64,000 nucleotides of DNA from Thalassobaculum_A sp040219215 (GTDB lineage: Bacteria > Pseudomonadota > Alphaproteobacteria > Thalassobaculales > Thalassobaculaceae): the NCBI RefSeq assembly GCF_040219215.1, contig NZ_JAVJSX010000031.1, forward strand, positions 124,001 to 188,000, written 5' to 3'. The notes under the pieces are model-generated. The model saw nothing but the letters and a program-made list of their open reading frames with translations. It did no database searches and was not told the DNA's origin. Below are positions 35,810-44,715 of the stretch, piece after piece. The translations under genes and the position numbers were made by a program. How positions within the stretch are numbered: the stretch's first letter is position 1; every line of letters begins with the position of its first letter.

Positions 35810-37411
35810 ATGACCGACTGGGTCGGGTATCGAGACAAGGGGCATTTGCCGGTGAAGGTAAGCGAGAAAGCTCCGGGCTGCGCGGTTCGGCGCCAGTTGA
35901 TCAACCAGCCGGAGAGTGCCGACGGTTGGGCGGACGGAATTCGTGGACTGACCGACAACCGGACGATCTTCCGCTGGTTTTGTCGACTGGCCACGCTGAC
36001 GACCCAGCCTGACGGCGACGTGCTGCGCAAGGCGATCGGCGCCACCCGCGCCATCGGTGGCAAGGAACTCAGCCGGTTCGCGAATTCCGGCGGACTTTCG
36101 GACCGGCTGATCGTGCCGTTCGTAGCGGTGTCGATGATGGTCAATGCCCGGCTCGACATCCCCAAGATCACCGCCACGCCGTACCGGTTCGCTGACATGC
36201 ACGACAACTTCGAGAAGGCAATCTCGCTGCTGTCGGAGGAGACCATCCCGTCCTCGGCGCGAGAGGCCTTCGAGATCATGGTCGGCAAGCAGTACATCCG
36301 GACCATCCTGTCGGACGCCGGGTATCTCGCCGAGGCCGCCCAGATAGGTCAGAACGTTTCCGCCTACACCCGCTGGATGCGCAAGACGGTCTACGGCGCG
36401 GAGGTGCGCGGTGTCACCGACCAGTGGACGTTCGCAATCGGCCACATGGTGGTGCTGGCGTATCTCATCAAAGGCCAGGACCTGCAGGTCTTTGACTTCA
36501 ATAGTGTGAAGGTCTGGCGTGGCCGGATCGCCAACCGGTTTCTCTGGGATCAGATGCAGGGCCTGTCCCGGAACCTGGAGATCGTCGAACCCGGATCGGT
36601 GTTCGCCGACAACCACTCCAGCCAGAATCTCGAATGGGTCGATGGACGTTTCGTCGACTACTTCGAGGCCTGCGGGGTCGTGGCGGACCGGGCCGGGAAT
36701 GTGGCCGGTGCGATCCTTGACCGGCCGGTGCCGTCCCACCCGGCCCTGGTGGCGTTTTATGACCGAAGTGGCATCGCTCCGGATGACCGGATCGTCACGG
36801 TGCACTGCCGGGAAGCGGGGTATCGTGTCAACGAGCGCCACGACCTGCGCAACGCCAATGTCGTCGAGTACCTGCCGGCGCTGAATGAGTTGGTCGAACA
36901 AGGCTACCGGGTGATTCGGCTGGGCGACCGCACGATGACGCCGTTGCCGGCGACCGATGGCGTCATCGACTACGCGACTTCGGCGCTGAAGTCCCCGGAA
37001 CTGGATGTTTTGCTGCCGGCAACGGCGGCGTTCCACATCGGCTCCAGTTCGGGCCTGTCGCTGGTGCCGTTGCTGTACGGTACGCCCTGCCTGTTCCTGA
37101 ACTGGTACCCGTTCGATCTGCTGCCATGGGGCAGGGGCAACTGGACGGTGCTGAAACCCATCGAGGCGCTGGCGGATCGCCAGCCGGTGATCGACCGGGT
37201 TTCGTATGCCGCGTTGGGGCGGATGCGGGAACGCCGGTTGCTCAACTCCTTCGGGTACGACGCGCGGGACCTGAACGCGTCGGAGATCAGCCAGGCCGTG
37301 GCTGGCTTCGCCCGGACGCTCGATACCGCAATCCTGGATCCGGACAGATCCGCAGACAACATCGGCCGGATCGTTGTCGCCGACCGTGCCGGCCTGCGGG
37401 ATCTGGTGTGA
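35810..37411 (+). CDS. TIGR04372-family putative glycosyltransferase
   Basis: About 533 residues from ATG 35810, with CAGGGGC before it. The C-terminal third carries the family landmarks: VTVHCREAGYRVNERHDLRN, GYRVIRLGDRTMTPLP, VIDYATSALKSPELDVLLPA and FHIGSSSGLSLVPLLYGTP. These are the conserved blocks of the uncharacterised TIGR04372 family, thought to be glycosyltransferases because of GT-B-like layout and context. The N-terminal two-thirds has no recognised motif. It is a single gene outside the polysaccharide locus, divergent from a c-di-GMP-type protein, which might control surface glycosylation. The function itself is a family-level guess. Confidence 0.72.
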   Translation: MTDWVGYRDKGHLPVKVSEKAPGCAVRRQLINQPESADGWADGIRGLTDNRTIFRWFCRLATLTTQPDGDVLRKAIGATRAIGGKELSRFANSGGLSDRLIVPFVAVSMMVNARLDIPKITATPYRFADMHDNFEKAISLLSEETIPSSAREAFEIMVGKQYIRTILSDAGYLAEAAQIGQNVSAYTRWMRKTVYGAEVRGVTDQWTFAIGHMVVLAYLIKGQDLQVFDFNSVKVWRGRIANRFLWDQMQGLSRNLEIVEPGSVFADNHSSQNLEWVDGRFVDYFEACGVVADRAGNVAGAILDRPVPSHPALVAFYDRSGIAPDDRIVTVHCREAGYRVNERHDLRNANVVEYLPALNELVEQGYRVIRLGDRTMTPLPATDGVIDYATSALKSPELDVLLPATAAFHIGSSSGLSLVPLLYGTPCLFLNWYPFDLLPWGRGNWTVLKPIEALADRQPVIDRVSYAALGRMRERRLLNSFGYDARDLNASEISQAVAGFARTLDTAILDPDRSADNIGRIVVADRAGLRDLV

Positions 37412-37448
37412 CCCCGCCGGACGCGCCGCTGGGTGTGGGAACGTCTGG

Positions 37449-38186
37449 TCAGACCCGCTGGCGGATCACGCTCCTGACCGAGTAGCGGCTCGCCGGGTAG
37501 AGGTTCAGCGAGACCTCGAAGGTGGCGCCGGTGTGGGCGACGTATCGGCGACTCACCATCAGTGCCGCGGTTTCCGCTTCGGCGGCAAGCAGGGTCGCAT
37601 ACTCGCCGGGAAAATCGGTTGCCGAGATGGTTTGCTCGACGTAGTCCAGCTTCAAGGCATTCTGTGCCAGAACCAGTTCGTACACGGCGTCGCTGCCGGA
37701 GTGGATCGCGTTCCGGTCCGGCTTGAACGGCTCGGGCACCAGGATCTCCGACCAGCACAGCGGCTTGCCGTCGGATCTGGTCGAACGCAGGCCGGCGATC
37801 CGGTACCACCGTCTATCCGGCAGATCGGTGAACCCGCCGATCGTGCCGTCGCTGATCGCAACGAAGCCCTCGTGCCGGATATCGAGGCGGGTGTTCTGCG
37901 CGAAGTCGAGCAGTCCCTTCAGGTCGCGCAGGCTGTGCACGTACGGCGCCACCGGGCGATCGGCCAGGACGACGGTGCCGGTTTTGCGTCGGCGGCCCAG
38001 CATGCCCTGTTCGGCCAGCAGCTTGAGGGCCTCGCGGATGGTGTGCCGGCCGACCCCGAAGCGATCCTGCAGTTCCATCTCGGTCGGAAAGCGGGTGCCG
38101 ACCGGGAACCGTCCCGACCGGATCTCGTCCGTCAGCAGCTCCGCAAGGTCACCATGCCGCGAGGTCGAAGCCGGCCCATCGGTCAT
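37449..38186 (-). CDS. GntR family regulator with UTRA domain
   Basis: About 245 residues. Residues 10-75 are a winged helix-turn-helix of GntR type (FPTEMELQDRFGVGRHTIRE, then LKLLAEQGMLGRRRKTGTVV). Residues 90-240 form a UTRA ligand-binding domain as in HutC/FarR. Members repress operons until a small-molecule ligand binds. It is divergent from the MmgE/PrpD gene with a 154-base gap, the classic position of a local repressor. The motif TTCGAACAAAT in this gap recurs before the hydrolase/monooxygenase pair and is my best candidate for its operator. Confidence 0.9.
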   Translation of the reverse strand: MTDGPASTSRHGDLAELLTDEIRSGRFPVGTRFPTEMELQDRFGVGRHTIREALKLLAEQGMLGRRRKTGTVVLADRPVAPYVHSLRDLKGLLDFAQNTRLDIRHEGFVAISDGTIGGFTDLPDRRWYRIAGLRSTRSDGKPLCWSEILVPEPFKPDRNAIHSGSDAVYELVLAQNALKLDYVEQTISATDFPGEYATLLAAEAETAALMVSRRYVAHTGATFEVSLNLYPASRYSVRSVIRQRV

Positions 38187-38288
38187 TGAGTTCGATGCCT
38201 GCGAAGTTCGTGGGTCGGTTCAGGATAAGCCAATCGGCTGAGCCGCGCAAAGTGCGACGCCGTTCTGCCTCCGGTTCTCATTATTAAC

Positions 38289-38299
38289 TTCGAACAAAT
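38289..38299. promoter_or_regulatory. Candidate GntR operator, site 1 (TTCGAACAAAT)
   Basis: TTCGAACAAAT lies 42 bases before the PrpD-like ATG in the gap shared with the GntR gene. The same 11 bases recur at 40865-40875 in another divergent gap of this locus. TTCGAA is the palindromic core. A weak -10-like TAGTTT (38304-38309) lies just downstream, so binding here would block the promoter. Confidence 0.5.
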
Positions 38300-38340
38300 G
38301 TGCTAGTTTCATTCTGCGCAGCTGCTGATCGGAGGCCTCA

Positions 38341-39762
38341 ATGTCCGTCACATCGTTGACCAGAGCAGATCCCGCCAAGGCCGCGCTGTCGACAACCGGG
38401 CGGCTCGCCTCGTTCGTGGTCAACGCGGCGGTTGATGCCGCCGTCCTGAAGCAGGCGACGCCGATCGTTCTGGACACCCTGGCAGTGACCCTGGCGGGCG
38501 GCGTTGAGCCTGGGGTCCGGGCTCTGATTCGCACGTTGGAGCCTCAATCCGGCCCAGGTGGCGTCCCTTCGTTCTGGACTGGGCAGCGCTATCGTTCCGA
38601 CGATGCGGCACTGTTGATCGGTATGGCGAGCCATGTCCTGGACTATGACGACGTCAGCATGCTTGCCGTGTGCCATCCCAGCGCGCCGGTCCTCTCGGCA
38701 CTGCTGGCGACCGCGTCCCGGGAGCGTACGTCCGGGCGTGCCTTGCTGGAGGCGGTTGCCGTCGGCACCGAAGTGCTGATCCGCCTGGGACAGGCCATGG
38801 GATTCCGGCACTACACACTCGGCTTTCACGCCACAGCCACGCTCGGCACGATCGGCGCCGCTGCGGCATGTGCGCGGATCATGGGCCTTGATCGTGGTCA
38901 GACCGAACACGCCCTTGCCATCGCTGCCAGCCTGGCATCCGGGCTGCGCGTCAATTTCGGTTCGATGGTGAAGTCGCTGCACGTCGGCATCGCTGCCTCC
39001 AACGGTCAGAAGGCCGCTCGCCTGGCGGCCGCCGGCATCGAAGGCACGGCCGAGGCATTCGATGGCGAGGGCTTCCTGAACGCGTTCTCCGGCGGGGAGG
39101 TCGGTGCCTGGCCGGACGGCCTGGGACTGGGGGCGCCGTTCGCGATCGCGGAGCCGGGCTTCGAGCAGAAGCGCTACCCATGTTGCTACCTGTTGCACAA
39201 GATCATCGAGGCGATCCTGGCGCTGCGGCGCGAGACCGGGATGACGCTGGCCGATGTCAAGTCGGCGCTGGTCCAGATGCCGAACGGCGGCACCAAGCCG
39301 CTGATCCATCCGCGGCCGAAATCCGGCCTGAACGCGTTGTTCAGTGCACCATACGCCGTGGTCGCCGGATTGGCCGACGGGCATATCGGCCTGAAGAGCT
39401 TCACCGACGAAGCCGTGCTGCGATCCGATGTGCAGGCCCGTTTGGCGGACGTGACGGTGGTTGAGGATGACAAACCGTCGAGGCACGGAGCGGACGTGGG
39501 CGCCGCACCGGTGTCGGTCACCCTGGTGCCGGCATCCGGCAGCAGCGTGTCGCGAACGATCACCGCGCTGCCCGGTTCGCCACAGGATCCGCTGACCGAC
39601 AGCCAGCTGCGGGCCAAGTGGGACGATTGCCTGCAGCGGGCAGGGAGCAGCATTCCGCCCGATACGCTCCTTCGGCTGTTCGACGAAGGCAAGTCGATCG
39701 CCGACGCGCCCAGCATCGACGGATGGCTCGGACGGTTGACCGTGGCGGTCTCGGCCGATTGA
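38341..39762 (+). CDS. MmgE/PrpD family protein
   Basis: About 473 residues, the usual length, with a strong GGAGG before ATG 38341. Family blocks: VLDTLAVTLAGG at the start, ASHVLDYDDVS (the conserved Asp-Asp segment), GFHATATLGTIGAAAACARI, KSLHVGIAASNGQKAARLAA and GLNALFSAPYAVV. Members include 2-methylcitrate dehydratase, iminodisuccinate epimerase and cis-aconitate decarboxylase. The reaction here is unknown. It lacks PrpB/PrpC neighbours, so propionate catabolism is unlikely. It belongs to the locus controlled by the divergent GntR gene and ends convergent with the hydrolase. Confidence 0.9.
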   Translation: MSVTSLTRADPAKAALSTTGRLASFVVNAAVDAAVLKQATPIVLDTLAVTLAGGVEPGVRALIRTLEPQSGPGGVPSFWTGQRYRSDDAALLIGMASHVLDYDDVSMLAVCHPSAPVLSALLATASRERTSGRALLEAVAVGTEVLIRLGQAMGFRHYTLGFHATATLGTIGAAAACARIMGLDRGQTEHALAIAASLASGLRVNFGSMVKSLHVGIAASNGQKAARLAAAGIEGTAEAFDGEGFLNAFSGGEVGAWPDGLGLGAPFAIAEPGFEQKRYPCCYLLHKIIEAILALRRETGMTLADVKSALVQMPNGGTKPLIHPRPKSGLNALFSAPYAVVAGLADGHIGLKSFTDEAVLRSDVQARLADVTVVEDDKPSRHGADVGAAPVSVTLVPASGSSVSRTITALPGSPQDPLTDSQLRAKWDDCLQRAGSSIPPDTLLRLFDEGKSIADAPSIDGWLGRLTVAVSAD

Positions 39763-39786
39763 GCCGGCTCGGTCTGTCGCGGCTCA
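39760..39786. terminator. Hairpin containing both stop codons of a convergent pair
   Basis: TGAGCCG (39760-39766) and CGGCTCA (39780-39786) form a 7-base-pair stem with a 13-base loop. Each arm carries the TGA stop of one gene: MmgE/PrpD on the plus strand and the hydrolase on the minus strand. It probably serves as a bidirectional terminator; there is no T-tract. Confidence 0.5.
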
Positions 39787-40719
39787 CGACAGTGCGCGCT
39801 TCAACGCATCGGCCACGTAGCGCTGGGCATTGATGGCATCGTCGATCACTGGCGCCATGCCAAAGAAGCCGTGGATCATGCCGGGATAGAGCTTGTAGTC
39901 GACCGGTGTCCCGGCGTTGCGCAAGGCGTCGGCGAAGCGGGCCCCTTCGTCGCAGAGGACGTCGCATTCAGCCGCGACGATCACCGCGGGGGCGAGGCTC
40001 GACAGGCTTGGCGCCTTGATTGGTGAAGCGCGCCAGTCCTCCGCGTCGCTGGTGCCGTTCAGATAGTGGGTCTGGAACCATCGCATCGCCGCGGTTGTCA
40101 GCACGCCGTACCCGGTTGCATAGCGCTCATAGCTGTCACCGATGAGGCTGTAGTCGGCCACCGGGTAGATCAGAGCTTGCAGCTTGAGCGCCGAGTCGCT
40201 CTCGTCGCGCGCCCGGATTGCGACGACCGCTGCCAAATTGCCGCCGGCACTGTCGCCGCAGACGGCGGTTCGGGTCGAATCGGTTCCAAGCTCCGAGGCG
40301 GATTTCACGACCCAGCGATACGCCGCCCAGGCATCATCGACAGCGGCCGGGAACCGATGCTCCGGGCCCATCCGGTAGTCGACGGACACCACCACGGCGC
40401 CGCTGCCGTTGCACAGGTTGCGGGCGATAGCGTCGTGCGTGTCCAGATTGCCGAGCACATGGCCGCCACCGTGAAAGTACACGACCGCCGGGAATGGACC
40501 GTCGCCGTTCGGCCAATAGATCCGTACCGGTACGTCGTCACCGGTTCCCGGCACCGTCCGGTCTTCGGCGCGGGCGATCGGCGCGGACGTGCCACCCCGT
40601 GCTTTCGCCATGGCATCGAATACTTCGCGCGCCTGCGCAGGAGCCATGGTCTCGATCGCCGGCAGCTTCGCGTCGGCCAGCGCCTTCAGAGCGAGCTGGA
40701 TCTGGGGATGCAGCGCCAT
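39784..40719 (-). CDS. Alpha/beta hydrolase, hormone-sensitive-lipase-like
   Basis: About 311 residues from ATG 40719, chosen for GGAGG nine bases upstream. The oxyanion-hole motif HGGG is at 83-86 (YFHGGGHVLGN). The nucleophile is S157 in GDSAGG. AAECDVLCDEG supplies the Asp and YPGMIHGF the His of the triad. This is the HSL (GDSAG) family of esterases and lactonases. Next to a Baeyer-Villiger-type monooxygenase it would be well placed to cleave the ester or lactone product; this is inferred from context. Confidence 0.92.
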   Translation of the reverse strand: MALHPQIQLALKALADAKLPAIETMAPAQAREVFDAMAKARGGTSAPIARAEDRTVPGTGDDVPVRIYWPNGDGPFPAVVYFHGGGHVLGNLDTHDAIARNLCNGSGAVVVSVDYRMGPEHRFPAAVDDAWAAYRWVVKSASELGTDSTRTAVCGDSAGGNLAAVVAIRARDESDSALKLQALIYPVADYSLIGDSYERYATGYGVLTTAAMRWFQTHYLNGTSDAEDWRASPIKAPSLSSLAPAVIVAAECDVLCDEGARFADALRNAGTPVDYKLYPGMIHGFFGMAPVIDDAINAQRYVADALKRALS

Positions 40720-40864
40720 CGATCGAATCCTCCAATCAAACTGGCCAACGACCCCGACCGGTGCGAGCCGGGGATCGGCTGAACGCCGAAACGACGGTTT
40801 GGCCTGATGCATTCACGGCCCGTCATCGTCGTTGCATGTCGACAAACGTGACGGTGAGGGTATG

Positions 40865-40875
40865 TTCGAACAAAT
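40865..40875. promoter_or_regulatory. Candidate GntR operator, site 2 (TTCGAACAAAT)
   Basis: This is an exact 11-base copy of the site at 38289, in the 231-base gap between the divergent hydrolase and monooxygenase genes. Here it sits in a perfect ten-base palindrome TGTTCGAACA. It is 75 bases before the monooxygenase ATG. Confidence 0.5.
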
Positions 40876-40950
40876 AAGCGCACAAGACGCAGACGAGGAC
40901 TGAAGCCGAGTAACGTCGATACCCGTGCAAGCTTTCCAGGGGATGAAACG

Positions 40951-42618
40951 ATGACCGACAGTGCAGCCAAGTCCGACGTTCGCCCGTTGGATCACGCCGA
41001 CACGCTCGATGTCGCCATCGTCGGCGGCGGGCTGGCCGGACTCTATGCCATTCATCGGATGCGCGGCCTCGGCCTGACGGCTCGGGCCTACGAGGCCGGC
41101 AGCGGGGTCGGGGGAACGTGGTTCTGGAACCGCTATCCGGGCGCCCGGTGCGATATCGAGAGCCTGGAATACTCCTATGCCTTCTCCGAGGAACTGGATC
41201 AGGAGTGGAAGTGGCCGGAGCGCTATGCCACGCAGCCGCAGATCCTGGCCTACATCAACCACGTCGCGGAGCGCTTCGACCTGTTGCGCGATGTGCAGCT
41301 GAACACGCGGATCGTCGCTGCCGAGTTCGACAGGGCGACGGACCGGTGGACCTTGCGCACCGACAAGGGTGCCACCGTTTCGGCCCGGTTCTGCATCATG
41401 GCGACCGGCAACCTGTCCACTCCGAAGGTTCCGGACTTCAAGGGCTTGGAGACGTTCAAGGGCAACTGGTACCACAGCGGAATGTGGCCGGCCGAAGGGG
41501 TCGACTTCAGCGGCCAGCGGGTCGGAATCATCGGCACCGGGTCATCGGGGATCCAGATGATCCCGCTGATCGCCCGCCAAGCCAAGCATCTGCACGTGTT
41601 CCAGCGCACTCCCAACTTCAGCCTGCCGGCGCAGAACGGTCCGATGGAACCAAGCCGGGAGAATCCGCACAAGGCGAGCTATCCGGCGCGCCGCCAGGAA
41701 GCCCGAACATCCGGCTTCGGCGTGTCGGGATATCCGTCGCCGACGCATTCGGCCCTGGAGGTCCCGGCCGACGAGCGGCGACGCCGGTATGAGGAACTCT
41801 GGCAGCGCGGCGGCAGCATCGGCTTCCTGACCTGCTACAACGACTTTCTCGTCGACGAGAAGGCCAACGAGACGGCGGCCGAGTTCGTGCGCGAGAAGAT
41901 CCGCAGCATCGTGCACGACCCGGCCGTGGCCGAATTGCTGGCGCCGACCGATCATCCGATCGGCACCAAGCGGCTGTGTCTCGATACCGGGTACTACGAG
42001 ACCTACAACCGCGACAACGTCTCGCTGGTGGACGTGCGCCGTGCACCGATCCAGGAGATCACCGAGCGCGGCGTGCGAACTGCCGACAGGGAGTACGAAC
42101 TGGATGCGATAGCGTTTGCGACCGGCTTCGATGCCATGACCGGCGCGTTGCGGGAGATCGATCTTCGGGTGAAGGGCGAAGCCGCGCTGGCCGACCTCTG
42201 GGCGGCGGGGCCGCGGACCTATCTCGGGCTATCGGTCGCCGGCTTCCCGAACATGTTCCTGGTCACCGGCCCGGGTAGTCCGGGCGTCAAGAGCCAGATG
42301 ATCCTGTCGATCGAGCAGCATGTCGATTGGATCACCGACCTCATTGCGTACGCGCGGGATCGCGCGATATCGCGGATCGAAGCGGAACCCGAGGCTCAGG
42401 ACCGCTGGGTGGCACACGTCAACGAGGTCGCCGACAGCACGCTCTACCCGGTGGCCAACTCCTGGTACGTGGGCGCCAACATTCCCGGCAAGCCAAGGGT
42501 GTTCATGCCGTATGTCGGCGGCGTCGGTGTCTACCGGCGCAAATGCGACGAGGTGGCGGCGAACGGCTACCAGGGATTCACACTGTCGGGCAGCCAGGGG
42601 CTGAAACGAACCGGCTAG
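40951..42618 (+). CDS. Baeyer-Villiger-type flavin monooxygenase
   Basis: About 555 residues, typical for type I Baeyer-Villiger monooxygenases such as cyclohexanone monooxygenase. The FAD-binding motif is VAIVGGGLAGL (about 22-31). The fingerprint FxGxxxHxxxW(P/D) is exact at 169-180 (FKGNWYHSGMWP). The NADPH Rossmann motif GIIGTGSSG is at 192-200. It inserts oxygen beside a ketone to give an ester or lactone using NADPH and O2. It is divergent from an esterase and followed by an SDR, so ketone breakdown is likely. The substrate is unknown. Confidence 0.93.
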   Translation: MTDSAAKSDVRPLDHADTLDVAIVGGGLAGLYAIHRMRGLGLTARAYEAGSGVGGTWFWNRYPGARCDIESLEYSYAFSEELDQEWKWPERYATQPQILAYINHVAERFDLLRDVQLNTRIVAAEFDRATDRWTLRTDKGATVSARFCIMATGNLSTPKVPDFKGLETFKGNWYHSGMWPAEGVDFSGQRVGIIGTGSSGIQMIPLIARQAKHLHVFQRTPNFSLPAQNGPMEPSRENPHKASYPARRQEARTSGFGVSGYPSPTHSALEVPADERRRRYEELWQRGGSIGFLTCYNDFLVDEKANETAAEFVREKIRSIVHDPAVAELLAPTDHPIGTKRLCLDTGYYETYNRDNVSLVDVRRAPIQEITERGVRTADREYELDAIAFATGFDAMTGALREIDLRVKGEAALADLWAAGPRTYLGLSVAGFPNMFLVTGPGSPGVKSQMILSIEQHVDWITDLIAYARDRAISRIEAEPEAQDRWVAHVNEVADSTLYPVANSWYVGANIPGKPRVFMPYVGGVGVYRRKCDEVAANGYQGFTLSGSQGLKRTG

Positions 42619-42674
42619 GCCGACCAGCGCGGCTTAGCCGGCTATTCCAAGCGCGATCATCGAAAGGAAGTCCT

Positions 42675-43442
42675 GTGGGCAAGCTCGACGACAAGGTGGC
42701 GATCATCACCGGTGCCGCTGGCGGGATCGGGGCGGCTGCGGCGCGAATGTTCGCAGCCGAGGGTGCGAAGGTGATGCTGGTTGACCTGGATAGCGACCGA
42801 TTGTCCGCGCTGGTACGGTCGATCGGAGAGGACAAGGCCGATCATGCCGTGGTCAACGTCGCCGACGCCGACGAGGTCAAAGGCTGCATCGCCCGGACGG
42901 TCGAGCGCTTCGGGGGGGTCGATGTAGCGTTGTTGAACGCCGGGATCGAGGGCAAGGTCGCGCGTATCCAGGACCAGGGCGACGATGATTTCGACAAGGT
43001 AATCGCTGTGAACGTCCGCGGAGTCTGGCTGGGACTGAAATACACCATGCCGGAGATGGCCAAGCGTGGCGGCGGCTCGATCGTGATCACCGCGTCGACC
43101 GCCGGGATCCGGGCGGTCCCGGGCATCTCGCCCTACATCTGCAGCAAGCACGCGGTGATCGGGCTGATGCGCTCGGGCGCGATGGAAGGGGCACCGTCGA
43201 AGATCCGGGTCAACACGGTGAATCCATCGCCGATCGAGACGGCGATGATCCATCGGCTCGAGGACTCCTACAATCCGGACCGGGGCAACCGCCAGCCGAT
43301 GGCGGAGTCCACGCCGTTGCGCCGATACGGCCAGCCCGAGGAGGTCGCACGGATGATGCTGTTCCTGGCTTCCGACGACGGATCGTTCTGTACTGGCGGG
43401 GTCTACATGGTCGACGGTGGTGTATCGGCCGGGCGCAGTTGA
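42675..43442 (+). CDS. Short-chain dehydrogenase/reductase
   Basis: About 255 residues from GTG 42675, with AAAGGAAG upstream. The cofactor motif TGAAGGIG is at 12-19, followed by the NAG motif in LLNAGIEG. The catalytic serine and YxxxK are ITASTAG and YICSKHA. VDLDSDRL after strand 2 suggests NAD preference. It probably oxidises an alcohol to the ketone used by the adjacent monooxygenase. It lies 56 bases after that gene. The Tyr-Lys pair and the C-terminal YMVDGGVSAG are standard. Confidence 0.92.
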   Translation: MGKLDDKVAIITGAAGGIGAAAARMFAAEGAKVMLVDLDSDRLSALVRSIGEDKADHAVVNVADADEVKGCIARTVERFGGVDVALLNAGIEGKVARIQDQGDDDFDKVIAVNVRGVWLGLKYTMPEMAKRGGGSIVITASTAGIRAVPGISPYICSKHAVIGLMRSGAMEGAPSKIRVNTVNPSPIETAMIHRLEDSYNPDRGNRQPMAESTPLRRYGQPEEVARMMLFLASDDGSFCTGGVYMVDGGVSAGRS

Positions 43443-43477
43443 TCAGCGGTTCAACGACTTGCCGGCAGCATTAGTCC

Positions 43478-43495
43478 ATGCATTAATGTATGCAT
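43478..43495. promoter_or_regulatory. ATGCAT-N6-ATGCAT inverted repeat
   Basis: Two perfect copies of ATGCAT separated by six bases lie 40 bases before the ATG of the isocitrate/isopropylmalate-type dehydrogenase gene. This spacing suits a dimeric regulator. It differs from the TTCGAACAAAT motif of the same locus, so a second regulator may act here. Confidence 0.45.
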
Positions 43496-43534
43496 TGTTG
43501 ATTCTGTCCTCACATCACCCGCGGAACATCCCAC

Positions 43535-44650
43535 ATGCCCGAACGCCATCCTTCGGTAGGCCGTAACGGCTACCGCATCGCTGTTGTCCCTGGAGACGGT
43601 ATCGGTCCTGAAGTAAGTGCTGCAGCGGTGCAGGTGCTTGAACAGGCGCTTGGAGCCTCGTTCCCGATCGAGTTCCAGGACTACGACGCCGGCGCCGAGT
43701 GCTTTCGACGGACGGGCACGGCGTTCCCCGAAGCGACCGAGATCGCTTGCCGGGAGGCTCACGCGGTACTCCACGGGGCGGCGGGGCTTCCCGACGTGCT
43801 GTTCCCGGACGGAACCGAAGCCGGCCAGGACTTCTCCATGAAGATCCGGGCGAGGCTGGATCTGTACGCCAACGTTCGCCCGATCCGACTTATGGAGGGC
43901 GCGCCGCGCCGCCTTGTCGGCAAAGGCCCGGACGATATCCGCTTCACCATCGTTCGTGAGAACACCGAGGGCCTGTACGCCGCGCGCGGCGGCGGTAACG
44001 TCATCCGCGGCCAGATCGCGACCGACACGCTGGTAATGACCCGCGAGGGCGTGGAGCGCATCGTGCGCTACGCGGCGGAACTGGCGCAGGACGGCCAGGG
44101 CGCGCCCGCCGACGGGGTCAAGCGCGTGACCATCGTCGACAAGGCGAACGTGCTGCGCAGCTACGCCTTCTTCCGTGAGATTGCCGACGGTGTTCTGGCC
44201 GAATACCCCGATGTCGAGGTCGAGCATGTGATCGTCGACGCGATGACCGTCCACATGCTCGAGCGACCCGAGCACTTTGATGTCATTGTCTGCGAGAACC
44301 TGTTCGGCGACATCCTGTCCGATCTCGGGGCCGCGATCATGGGCGGGATGGGACTGGCACCGTCCGGCGAGATCGGTCGGGACCACGGATACTTCCAGGG
44401 GTCTCACGGCTCGGCTCCGACCATTGCCGGGAAGGGGCTCGCCAATCCGATCGCCTGCATCCTGTCGGGCGCGATGATGCTGGACTGGCTGGGCAAACGC
44501 CATTCAGATCCGGCGTTGTCTCAGGCGGCGGCGCGCATCCGTGAGGCAACGGGCACGGTGCTGAAGGACGGCCGCGCGGTGACGCCGGACATCGGGGGAG
44601 GCGGTTCGACCGAGTCCTGCACGGCTGAGATCTGCTCGGTGCTTGGATGA
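43535..44650 (+). CDS. Isocitrate/isopropylmalate dehydrogenase family protein
   Basis: About 371 residues, normal for the LeuB/Icd/tartrate-dehydrogenase family. It starts with YRIAVVPGDGIGPEVSAAA and has DLYANVRPIRLMEG and RENTEGLYAARGG. The metal-binding and substrate region is DAMTVHMLERPEHFDVIVCE, followed by the family signature NLFGDILSDLGAAIMGGMGL. It oxidatively decarboxylates or oxidises a 2-hydroxy-acid with NAD(P), probably a product of the local pathway. The exact acid is unknown; no leuC or leuD is adjacent. Confidence 0.9.
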   Translation: MPERHPSVGRNGYRIAVVPGDGIGPEVSAAAVQVLEQALGASFPIEFQDYDAGAECFRRTGTAFPEATEIACREAHAVLHGAAGLPDVLFPDGTEAGQDFSMKIRARLDLYANVRPIRLMEGAPRRLVGKGPDDIRFTIVRENTEGLYAARGGGNVIRGQIATDTLVMTREGVERIVRYAAELAQDGQGAPADGVKRVTIVDKANVLRSYAFFREIADGVLAEYPDVEVEHVIVDAMTVHMLERPEHFDVIVCENLFGDILSDLGAAIMGGMGLAPSGEIGRDHGYFQGSHGSAPTIAGKGLANPIACILSGAMMLDWLGKRHSDPALSQAAARIREATGTVLKDGRAVTPDIGGGGSTESCTAEICSVLG

Positions 44651-44715
44651 AGCTGGATCGAACGGCGTTCCGGCCAACGATGTTCTGACAGCACGGCCGC
44701 ACCGGGCGGTTCACC

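Noticed and set aside
38341..39762. 2-Methylcitrate dehydratase of propionate catabolism
   Set aside because: There is no methylcitrate synthase or methylisocitrate lyase gene nearby, and the family covers several reactions.
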